From: Taxawa tesnikishii (nom. ined.)
Lineage: Eukaryota > Ascomycota > Dothideomycetes > Dothideales
Direction of reading: 5' to 3'
Length of the DNA stretch: 64,000 nt
NCBI GenBank assembly: GCA_030247885.1
Contig: JAPDRO010000006.1
Location: 1,302,001 to 1,366,000 of the forward strand
The notes below the pieces were generated by a model, which had not been told where the DNA came from, searched no databases, and saw nothing but the letters and a program-made list of their open reading frames with translations. The translations under genes and the position numbers were made by a program. Position 1 is the stretch's first letter. Each line of letters begins with the position of its first letter. Positions 55,322 through 64,000 of the stretch are shown in pieces.

Positions 55322-56880
55322 TCATATGCCCTCCATATCATCTCTAGCCCACAGCTTAACTGTACGATCCTTTCCAGAACTAACCACCCACTTCCCGTCA
55401 TTCGTGACGTCCGTGGCAAACACCGTGCCGTTATGACCACCCAGCTTCTTACACAACGCCCAGTCATCCGCCGAGAAGATGTTCACGTTTCCGTCGAAGC
55501 CACTACTCACAAAAACGTACCGCTCTTCTTCGGTTCCAGACTGTCTGCGTCAACCTCACCCTCCGGAATAGCTACGTCCATGGGTCCATCAGTGCCCTTG
55601 AACCACTTGATGTCCGTCACACCACCCTTGTGCGCGCCAATACTGGCTGTTTCCCGCATGGCCCGGACGTCCCAGCATTTAGCGAACCCATCTGCACTTC
55701 CGGTCAAAATGCGATGGCCATCAACACTCCAGTCAAGTCCATGGATTGGCTGAATGTGACCCTCGAAGTACAAAACTCTCCGTCCGGAGCGCAGGTCCCA
55801 GATGCTGGCTATACTATCCAGACCTGCTGATGCGAGCAGCGCACCGTCTGAATTGAATGCGACATTGTAGACTTCTCGGCTATGTCCCTCTTGCAGTACC
55901 AGCTCAGTGGTGGTTTCAACATCCCACAGCCGCCAAGTGGTGTCGTAGCTGGCACTGGCAAGGTAGCGCCCACTAGGGTGGAAGTCCACACGGCATACAC
56001 GTCCGTTGTGGCCCGAAAGAGTGGAGATGGGCGTATCCTGTTCCAGGGACCAGAGGTGAATGTTGCCTTCTCCGCCGCCGGATGCCAGATTCACAGTTGA
56101 AGGAGAGACGGTTGTGCCGGGAAGCGTTGAGCCAGGATACCAGGAAAGACCGCTCACTTGAGCTGTGTGACCTCTCAGTAAGGCCTTCTCTTCCAGATTC
56201 GGCACATCTAGTAGGCGAATGCTACCACCCCAGTTCCCGGCTGCGACAATCGGTTGTTCTGTGTTTGGCGCAAAGCGTGCTATGCTAACCGGCCTGTCAC
56301 CTGCGATTTGCGATCCGAAGAGCTCGAAGCCAGACAGGTGCGACTTCACCATGTTGCGATGGTCTACATGCTTCTTCAACGGAATTTGAGACTCAAGACG
56401 CTGACGCTGTATGCGACGCGCCGCTCGTGGTAGCGAATACTTTGCAATGTCCTGTCTCGCCGAAACCAGTTCAGGTACGCCAGTCGTGTAGAACTCCTGG
56501 TTTGTGTCGTCTGCTTCCTCCTCCGCCTCCGCCTCAGCCATTGCAACATCGCCTTCCGCATCCTCTTGCTGCGCATAGAGTAAAGTACGCAAGCGATCGC
56601 GTCTGTCTTCCGGCCGTTCGCCAAAGAGTGTGATGGGTTCGCCGAGCTCCCGTAAACGTGCGCGTACTCTTGCATCATCCGTGGGTACAGCAATTGCGGC
56701 AGCTTTGCGCTTGCGATCCAGTTGTGAAAGAATGGCTGATGCTTTCTCCGGGGCAACACCAGCATCCGTGGAGGGCATGTAGTAGTCTGTGTCTACCGGC
56801 ACGTTGGCGAGGTCGTATGTCATTTCCTCATCGTCACCTCCCTCCTCCACGTAGGCCTGCCGCGCCGGGTGTCTCTCCAT
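55322..56880 (-). CDS. PRP4: U4/U6 snRNP protein Prp4 (WD40, SFM domain)
   Basis: Spliceosomal U4/U6 di-snRNP protein. From the start MERHPARQAYVEEGGDDEEM there is the SFM domain at about residues 70-120 (ARLRELGEPITLFGERPEDR), a helical linker and seven WD40 blades with clear GH-WD pairs: LLRGHTAQVSGLSWYPG, ISTLSGHNGRVCRVDFHPSG, YDTTWRLWDVETTTELVLQE, IASIWDLRSGRRVLYFEGHI. The last blade lies in another frame (FVSSGFDGNVNIFS ... DRTVKLWARDDMEGI); one extra base in the five-base A/T run 55511-55515 joins the two as GTFFVSSGFDG. A longer in-frame start at 56955 exists, but the family start fits 56880. No intron. It is divergent from PTC7. Confidence 0.9.
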
Positions 56881-57211
56881 GTTGGCTGCTAGTTGTCGTG
56901 GGGTAGTTCCGAGTCGCGGTCGCTTTCGCAAGCTGGTTTGTACCTCCTTGTGCAACCAGGGAAGCAGTTGGTCAAACGACGCGTATCGGCGAGGTCGGAC
57001 GTTAGGAGAGGGTTGAATGCAACACGGAGCGTGTATGGTGTGAGATGCGTGAGCTGCCTTTGTCGCGAAACTTTACAAAAAGTTCTCGGCAAGTTCCGAA
57101 AGCTTGTTAACCCATGTAATATGATGTCGAGCGCGTTGCGTGGGACGGGGCGTCTTTGCTCCTCGCTTTTCTTTCAGGACTTCCTTCTACATATACAACA
57201 ATTTTCAGTCT
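56881..57211. promoter_or_regulatory. divergent promoter region, PRP4 / PTC7
   Basis: About 330 nt between the two starts. If the PTC7 protein begins only at 57317, the sequence 57212-57316 is leader or an alternative N-terminus. No specific site was identified. Confidence 0.4.
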
Positions 57212-58472
57212 ATGCTTTTCCGATATTTGGTTCTGCCCTTAATAATCTGTGCTATCTACTATGCGCTTTGCCTTCTTGTAGGCCAGTCCGTTCACACCGT
57301 CCTTTTCAAATCTGAGATGCTCCGCCGATTTCCTTCTGTATTATCACCAGCCACTGCTCGGGCAGGAGTCCGATCATACTCTCAGTCTCCGTCAGCGCCC
57401 TTTACGTATCGTCTTGGTGCATCCTCCAGCTCGAAATCGAAAAGCTTGAAGAACCCCTCACACGGCGAGAACTTCTTCTCCTACCCTCTTATTCCGGACT
57501 CGCCGTCTTATTTCACATCAACTAAGAGATATTCCGGCGAAGATGCTTTCTTTATGTCGCATGTTGCGCGCAGCAACAGACACGTTGTATTCGGGATCGC
57601 GGACGGCGTAGGTGGTTGGCAGGACCAAGGCATCGATCCTTCGCACTTCTCGCAGGGTTTGTGCAAATACATGGCGGAGGCAGTGTCGCGGCCAGAAAAT
57701 GAGGAAGACTTGAGACCGAAGAACGTGCTGCAGAAGGGATATGACCAGGTGATGAAAGATGACAAGATTGTTGCGGGTGGCAGTACAGCGTGTGTGGCTG
57801 CGATTGAGCCAAGGGGGCAATGGAAGTCGCGAAGTGGGTTCATGTATGGTTTGAGTACGAGAATGGGACTGACACAAGACACACAGTTTGGGTGATTCGG
57901 GACTCGTGATACTGCAGCCTGGGAAGATCGCATACAAGTCCGAGGCGCAAACACACGCCTTCAACACACCATACCAGCTCTCGAAGCTGACGCCAAAGAT
58001 GCAAGCCCAACAAAGGATTTTCGGCGGCTCGGCAGCCATCTCTGAAGAGCCAAAACACTCACACGTCAGCAACCATGAGCTGAAGACGGGAGACGTCATA
58101 GTGTTGTGCTCAGACGGCGTCTTGGACAACCTCAGCCCAATGGATATCCTAGGCGTTGTGTCACCGATCATGGAGAAAGCCGGATACTGGACATCCACCG
58201 GCTCACCAGAAGCTCAAGTCAACGCATCTCATCTCAGTGACTCGCTCGGCAGTGGCGCGTCCAACAAGGATGAGAAGCTACCTGGCCTGCTGGCATTCGC
58301 AGTCCACCGGGAAGCCAAGCTTGCGAGCTTGGATACGAAGCGTGATGGACCTTTTGCGAAGGAAGTCCACCGGTATTATCCTGGTGAGGACTACCATGGT
58401 GGAAAGGTCGACGACATCAGTGTGGTTATCTGCATCGCGGTGCAAGACGTTACGCCAAAGGCAAAGTTGTAA
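57212..58472 (+). CDS. PTC7: PP2C-type phosphatase Ptc7
   Basis: Mg/Mn-dependent protein phosphatase; in yeast Ptc7 acts on coenzyme Q synthesis in mitochondria. Residues from MLRRFPSVLSPATARAGVRS (ATG at 57317) look like a mitochondrial presequence. PP2C motifs: YSGEDAFFMS, VVFGIADGVGGWQDQGID, IVAGGSTACVAAIEPRG, ANLGDSGLVIL, GDVIVLCSDGVLDNL and GGKVDDISVVICIA. An intron (about 57831-57891, donor GTGGGT) joins MEVA to NLGDSG; to reach it one extra G is needed in the G5 run 57813-57817. An in-frame upstream ATG at 57212 would add 35 residues with a strong membrane helix (FRYLVLPLIICAIYYALCLL). The shorter start is the safer model. Confidence 0.85.
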
Positions 58473-59257
58473 GAGTGGGGCACATCATATTATCCCCAGG
58501 GTGACGGGGTCTGCATATGCTGTCCAAACGGAGACATGGCAATGAGGCTATTGCCTTGTGGTAGCAATCGGTCGGGCAGTTGAATTTAATGATGGGTACA
58601 GTGACGCGTTGGTGGAGCACCAGGCCGGAAGGCGTTCCGGTTCCATATGTTGAAGGGTGGCTGTACTGCAAAAGCACTGGAGGGCGTTTTGGTAATAGAC
58701 GGGTGGGAATGCCTTTAGATGTACGTTTATCGGGCGGCTCATGGGGGATTACCTGATGCTTCTTGTTCTGAAGGAACTGTGTATGGAGACAACAGCATGA
58801 AGGGGACGAGCGCAAACAGTGCTTTGTCCGCAAGTCAAGCAACTCGACGACTTCCAAACCGCCATTCACTCCGCATGTGCTTCACGAGTGGTTGTTCCTG
58901 CATGTAGAGCGTCATAGCCTCGGTTGGGCTGCAGTGAGGCCGAGCCGGCGAAACCCGTTGTTGACTGGGAAACGTTAGCGCGTTCAAACTTCCAAGTTCC
59001 AATCGCGAACCAAGCACGACGAACCGCCAGACTCTGGGAGAAGACGACCTTTGACTCGACCCAATATTCAGACCAGCATTTCATGGCGACAGCAATTGCA
59101 CAGGCATTGTACACCGAACCACCACCAAGGACACTGGCTGACGCATACCCTCTTTGATCCGAAACACGCGCAACAACCTGGATAACAAACCGATTGGAAC
59201 CACGACCGCCCGGCGCGACGATTGCAGAGCAACAACTCAACATATACATATATAATC
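58473..59257. other. intergenic, PTC7 3' region and MPS1 promoter
   Basis: About 780 nt with short frames only. A TATATATAAT stretch lies just upstream of the MPS1 ATG (about 59243-59255), too close to be a classical TATA box unless the leader is very short. Confidence 0.5.
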
Positions 59258-62034
59258 ATGGCAGCCACATATCGACGACCGCATCTTCGTCGCAATTCTC
59301 CGCTGTCCGTATTCAACCACTCTCATGGATTCTCCGCCGACGCGCCGCCGCTCCAGAGCATTGATGTCGGCGACTCCTCCGATGACGAGATACCGCAACC
59401 AATGAAGTTCAGCGCCCTCACCAGAGCCTTGCTGGAGTCTGAGTCGCCGAGCAAGCCTGCTCGCACCACATCCGATGCATCCGTGGAACAGGCGCCGATT
59501 CGGGAAGAGAGTAGCCGCTACAAAGGGAAGGAAGTGCCGGCATCGACACTCCAAGTCGCGCACCGTTACTTAAGATCGTACGCAAGACATCACCGGCGGC
59601 ATTGGGTAGCAACAATGAGCGCCACAAATCCCCGGCACGAATCGTACAGGTAGGCGGACGAGGGCCAGCGTCTTTGCGACGCACTATCAGCATTTCTGGA
59701 CCATATCCCCAAAGTTTTCGCAGCAGGGAAACCACGCCGGCACAAGAATATGTCACGCCTGCTCCAGCTCCACGCGCGGTCAGAGTGGGTAGGACGAGGG
59801 CGGGAAGCAACGCCTCGATCGGTAGAGGCAGTGAAGACCCCGTGAGCAGACCTGGCTCGAGCAACGGCCAGCCGCACGGAAACGAGTTGGATGATTTGAG
59901 CAACATCCCATTGACACTTGGTCAACCCCACGGTCACGACAACACACGCTACGCTCCTTCAACAATTGGTCGCTCAAGGAACCCATCTGCAGAAGCGGCC
60001 GCGCCCTCGAGCTCTCTTCGAATGAAGCGTGCACTAGGTACTGGGTCGTTCTTGCGCGGAGCTCCTGTGAGAAGAGGCTTCAAGCGGAGGGAAAGCGACG
60101 ATAACCAGGGTTCTCAAGACGAGTATCACGGCTTTTCACAGAGTGCAACCAGTCATTCGCAACCATATGGAAGCGCACCAGCCTCTGCGGAACCAGGGAG
60201 CAGATCTGCTAGCGTGAACCGCTCTCTCGAAGTCGAGCCAGTATTCCAACATGATTTCGCGCAGCAAAGACAGCCTAGTGAGGAAGTCAAGCCTTCTGCC
60301 CAGCATGAGGACTTCAGACATTCCAGGAATGAGGTGAGAGTGGACTCTGCCACATCAACGCGACAAGGCAGCCTAGAGCGACATAGACAAACACAGGAAG
60401 CGAGAGAAACGTCCAGTTCGTGTGGTTCTGCAAATACAGGCGCCAGAGGTAGAAGACCCAGCAATGACCACGCAGCCAAACCCATGGTCGAACAACCACT
60501 TCAGCAACGCCAGACCAGTATGAGTCGCCCACAATATCGCCCTCCTCCAGTTTATCCGGTTGCGAGTGAGGACCAGGAGAATATGCCTCCGCCCACGTTC
60601 AAGCGAAACAAGGATCACGACTTCAAGTATCTAGGACAACCAGAGAAGCCTTTAGCGGTAGAGAAGCCTCGAGTGGTCGCAGGAACACCCGTACCGGCTC
60701 CGGCGAAGCAAACGTCTCCGCGCAAGGCACTGGGTGCAATCAGCGACAACACGCCTCTAGCACAACGTCCGGCTCCGCCACCACCGCCAAAGATGAGCGT
60801 ACTGGACGCAGCCACCAAAACAGCTGGTGCCAGCACGACAAAGAAGAAGAAGAGCCGCACCCATGTCGTTCTCAACGGAAAGACGTTTACACAAATGAAC
60901 CGCATCGGCAGAGGTGGCAGCAGCGACGTCTATTGCGTGATGGCAGAGAATTTTCGACTATTTGCGCTGAAGAAAGTCAAGCTCGAAGACTGCGACGAGA
61001 GTGCAGTGCGTGGGTACAAGGGCGAGATCGACCTTCTGCGCAAGCTGGTCGACGTGGACCGCGTGGTCCGACTATTCGACTGGGAGCTCGATGAACACAA
61101 GCAGCAACTCAGCGTGCTGATGGAGAAGGGTGACAACGACTTGAATCGTGTCCTGACCACCCAACTGAACGGCTTGGATCCAAAATTCGACCCCGTTCTA
61201 ACGCGCTTCTACTGGAAGGAGATGCTCGAATGCGTCTCATCCGTACACGCGCACGATATCGTGCACTCCGATCTCAAACCCGCCAATTTCCTCTCCGTGC
61301 AAGGAAAGCTCAAACTCATCGACTTCGGCATCGCAAACGCCATCGACATCGACAACACCGTCAACGTGCACCGGGACTCGCACATTGGAACCCCGAACTA
61401 CATGTCCCCCGAATCCATCACCGACACCAACGCGCCCATGCCCGGATCCAAAACGGCTCAGGACCCCAACGCAGGCCGCATCATGAAGCTGGGCAAGCCC
61501 TCGGACGTCTGGAGCCTTGGTTGCATACTGTATCAGATGACGTACGGCCGCCCACCGTTCGCGCATATCCCGAACCAGATCCACCGCATCATGGCCATCA
61601 CGAACCCGAACCACATCATTGAGTTCCCGGCGCAGGGATTGGGAGACGTGCCCGTGCCGCCCAGTCTCAGAGGCACGCTGCGCAGATGTCTGCAGCGCGA
61701 TCCCAGCGCGAGACCGACGGTGGGCCAGCTGCTGAGCACCGGCGATCCGTTCCTGTATCCCGACGCGGGCGGGCAGGTGGCAATGAGCGAGGAGCTCTTG
61801 GCACAGATCATCGGGAAGGTGGTCGAGAGGTGTAGGGATCCGAAGAGGGGGATTCCGTCGCAGGAGGAGGCGAGGCAGTATCCGGCAAGCTTCATGGCGA
61901 AGATTAGGGAGATGGTGGAAAAGAGGGTGTCCGGGGTGAAGCATCTCATGAACATTCTCGCGGGGTGGCGTTGGAAGGAAGCTTTTTTCCCCTCTCTTCT
62001 TCCGTTGTACAAAGACATTGCAAGGAAAGGTTGA
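59258..62034 (+). CDS. MPS1: spindle checkpoint kinase Mps1/TTK
   Basis: Dual-specificity kinase of the spindle assembly checkpoint and spindle pole duplication. The N-terminal 530 residues are disordered and Ser/Arg/Gln-rich, starting MAATYRRPHLRRNSPLSVFN. The C-terminal kinase is typical of Mps1: glycine loop GRGGSSDVYCVM, FALKKVKLED, VHAHDIVHSDLKPANFLSVQ, LKLIDFGIANAI and SHIGTPNYMSPESI. The conserved block just before the kinase (HVVLNGKTFTQMNRIG) fits. Two frames overlap at 59530-59640; one added base in CCGG near 59537-59540 gives KEVPGIDTPSRAPLLKIVRK and a continuous protein of about 926 residues. No intron. The stop at 62032 is followed by a T15 run at 62052-62066. Confidence 0.9.
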
Positions 62035-62800
62035 ATAGGTGGTTCTTCCTGTTTTTTTTTTTTTTTGGATGAAGAAGAAGAAAAAGGATGGAGTACTTTG
62101 GATTCATGAGCGTTTGAGGCGCTTTGACGAATGGTTTACGAGCCCCTTGCATTTCTTGAGCGTGAGATACCACAATGTCATTAACGTCTTTCCTATTACC
62201 ACGTCGTCATGGCGTCTCTTGATGGGGATGAATCGTGTACATTAAGGCTCGGTGTTGGTGAAAAGTATTGATTCCTCTTTTCCCTTGTTGCTCGAATCTC
62301 ATACACTTTCTGGAAACCTTAGAGTTGCCCAGTGGACGTCTCAGCACCGCAGATTGCTGGTCGGATACCAAGTGCTTACACACTCTCTTTTGAGTGATAG
62401 TCTGACCGCTACAGACATCTGTGGCAACGCAGAGCAACAAGGCTTTGCGATAAACTTCACTTGTGCGACAAACAGTGCCTACCAACGAAGCGGCCTCTTC
62501 CGGGTGTGACGAGAGATACCCGAAGGCATAGTCTTCGAATTTGCCCCATTTGTTGACATCAGCTCAAGTTGTTGTCCGTATAGGACTTGTCCCCTATCCT
62601 TACACTCGAGACAACACCGGAAAGATGAGATGATAAACAGTGGTCAAGATGGCGGCGAAGACGTTGTTGTATTGGTTCCAGGCCCACGACGCGGTGAGAT
62701 GTGTCTTGTCGGGATTATCATCCATGACACACCTGATCCCGTAGCGTGCGCTCCTCGGGCAAGATCGAATGATCCTCTCACCCGGCGTGAACCCTCGACC
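62035..62800. other. intergenic, convergent 3' ends
   Basis: Holds the MPS1 3' region, including a T15 run at 62052-62066 that may mark the end of its untranslated region, and the 3' region of the transcription-factor gene. No gene was seen. Confidence 0.55.
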
Positions 62801-64000
62801 TCACGTCGCCCGTTGCGACAACGCAACGTCAACCTCACCTCTCTGTCTGCTCAACTGGGCCAGGTTACCCAGCACCCGCATAGCCTTCCTCGTAGCGCCC
62901 CAATTCGCCAACGCACTGATCAGCTTTGCGCCTTCGTTAAGCACTCTCTCCGGTCCTTGTGGCGTGCAAATATCTCCCACACCCGTAACCATTGCTTGCA
63001 TCCTATCACCCCTGCGGATAAATGTCTGCACCAACTCATCATCCGCCGGCCGATCCAGATTGATGGATGTGGGATATGAGAGTTCTTCCTCGGCGGCGGC
63101 TTCCAGCTCGGGGCCGGAAAGGGTGAGTTTCTCGGTGAAGGTGCCGTAAGCCCACAGCGCGAGCGCAGCCAGCATGACGGCCGATGGCTCGTAAAAGGCG
63201 CTGGCGGAGTAGCGGCGCACGTGCCAGAAGAGCACGCCCGCGTGGATCATGGCAAGTCGGGCTTTGTGCTGGTCTTCCATCGCCCATCTCCTCACGATGG
63301 TGCGGTTCTCGGCGATGAGTGAGAGTGATGAGAGGTACGTGTCCTCTTTGGTCATGCCGTACGCTAGGTCGCAGATGTGTCGCAAGGGCGTGAGGAGGAT
63401 TACCCGTGCGAGATGCAGGTGGCATACTGTGGGGTGTTCCATTCCGGAGTTGGCGCCGATCATCGAGTTGGCTGACCAGTGGAGAACGTCGAGGCAATCG
63501 CAGGCGGCATTGCGCCAGCGGGAGAAGAGGGGGATCTCGGGCAGCCAGACGGGTGTTTGTGGGATCAGCCTGTGGACTTCTTGTCGTTCGGCGGTAGGGG
63601 TCCAGCGGGAGAGGGGCTGCTGTAGGTAATTCTCCACTTCCCAACTGCGTTGGTAGAGAGCGTGGATCAGCAATATGCGGCTGAATTCGCCCATGCTTGT
63701 CTGCACTTTCTTCTCCACATATATGGCCTGCGTAGTATCAACGAGCGACTGGCTTGGCGTGTAGTATTCGTAAGCTTGGCGCCATTGCATCGCTGAGGTA
63801 GCTTCCCAAAGAACTTCCTGGCATGGGAGCGGAACTCGTGCGTCTTTCCAGGCAAGCAACGGTCGCCATCCAAACTGGTAGGCCCACATGCAATCCAGCA
63901 GCCAGATTGCATAGCCAGTACGCCTGCGTGATTCCGCCTCCTTCCAGCGCTGCCAGTCACGAGCCACGGACTCTCGATCATCGCCTCCAGACATCTCAAA
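62801..64000 (-). CDS. fungal-specific transcription factor domain protein, cut by window edge
   Basis: Partial gene: the minus-strand frame runs off the right edge, so only the C-terminal part of about 397 residues is visible. It matches the fungal-specific transcription factor (PF04082-type) middle domain in regulators with C2H2 or Zn2Cys6 DNA-binding ends: WQRWKEAESRRRTGYAIWLL DCMWAYQFGWRP, then VPLPCQEVLWEATSAMQW and many helices with conserved Trp and Leu. The DNA-binding domain must lie to the right and cannot be seen. The C-terminus has short helices (AKLISALANWGATRKAMRVL). No frame fault was found within the visible part. Its targets are unknown. Confidence 0.75.
   Translation of the reverse strand, partial: FEMSGGDDRESVARDWQRWKEAESRRRTGYAIWLLDCMWAYQFGWRPLLAWKDARVPLPCQEVLWEATSAMQWRQAYEYYTPSQSLVDTTQAIYVEKKVQTSMGEFSRILLIHALYQRSWEVENYLQQPLSRWTPTAERQEVHRLIPQTPVWLPEIPLFSRWRNAACDCLDVLHWSANSMIGANSGMEHPTVCHLHLARVILLTPLRHICDLAYGMTKEDTYLSSLSLIAENRTIVRRWAMEDQHKARLAMIHAGVLFWHVRRYSASAFYEPSAVMLAALALWAYGTFTEKLTLSGPELEAAAEEELSYPTSINLDRPADDELVQTFIRRGDRMQAMVTGVGDICTPQGPERVLNEGAKLISALANWGATRKAMRVLGNLAQLSRQRGEVDVALSQRAT

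Noticed and set aside
1-64000. Programmed ribosomal frameshifting or recoding as a general system
   Set aside because: The shifts occur in unrelated housekeeping genes, at different run types, without common slippery heptamers or downstream structures, and sometimes three times within one exon. Missing bases in the assembly explain them more simply.
1-64000. Repeat-induced point mutation or mass pseudogenisation
   Set aside because: RIP makes C-to-T changes in repeats, not single-base losses in unique genes. Essential genes are among those affected and show no excess of stop codons outside the shift points.
1-64000. tRNA or rRNA genes, CRISPR arrays, bacterial promoters
   Set aside because: No cloverleaf with a convincing B box was found by eye, no rRNA-like sequence was recognised, and the intron-rich eukaryotic context excludes CRISPR and bacterial signals. 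A tRNA scan would be needed to exclude a missed tRNA.

Overview
The window is nuclear DNA of a filamentous ascomycete (Pezizomycotina; the protein set looks most like Dothideomycetes, which is an inference). Genes are dense, lie on both strands and carry short introns of about 45-270 nt with GT-AG borders and CTAAC-type branch sites. There are no operons, bacterial signals, rRNA or recognisable tRNA. About 25 protein genes can be supported, most of them conserved housekeeping genes.

Layout. Bases 1-6.9 kb are gene-poor: one small membrane protein and one orphan retropepsin-like ORF. From 6.9 to 13.2 kb is an accessory stretch: a DUF6594 membrane protein, a DHA2/Vba-type MFS transporter and two BTB/POZ genes. 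From 13.8 to 23.2 kb lie an erythromycin-esterase-family enzyme, TRAPP subunit Bet5, a CaMKK-type kinase, the phosducin-like protein Plp1 and the Golgi GDP-mannose transporter. From 25.8 to 33.2 kb lie a bZIP factor with a membrane segment, a Sel1-repeat protein and a five-finger CCCH protein like ZC3H3/Red5. From 33.9 to 49.2 kb lie Noc4, ATP synthase subunit b (Atp4), a BTB fragment, a Rex1-type exonuclease, an unrecognised membrane/coiled-coil protein, Utp4 and glutathione synthetase. From 49.3 to 64 kb lie Nbs1, a secreted tannase/feruloyl esterase, Prp4, the PP2C phosphatase Ptc7, the Mps1 kinase and a fungal-specific transcription factor cut by the window edge.

How the genes relate. There is no biosynthetic cluster. 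RNA work is over-represented: Noc4 and Utp4 (small-subunit processome), Rex1 (rRNA/tRNA 3' trimming), the ZC3H3/Red5-like protein and Prp4 (U4/U6 snRNP). Nbs1 and Mps1 are genome-integrity genes; Bet5 and the GDP-mannose transporter serve the secretory pathway; Atp4 and Ptc7 are mitochondrial.

The most striking structural signal is global. At least 17 otherwise intact, conserved genes lose frame at one or more points where adding one base, usually in a run of two to five identical bases, restores the family sequence. The direction is almost always the same (a base missing). This fits uncorrected homopolymer contraction in the assembly far better than many independent pseudogenes. It must be allowed for when reading any gene model here. 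Biologically, the best leads are the membrane-tethered bZIP factor, the possible dual N-terminus of Ptc7, a GC-AG intron, the unrecognised protein at 41.8-43.2 kb and the orphan retropepsin-like ORF.
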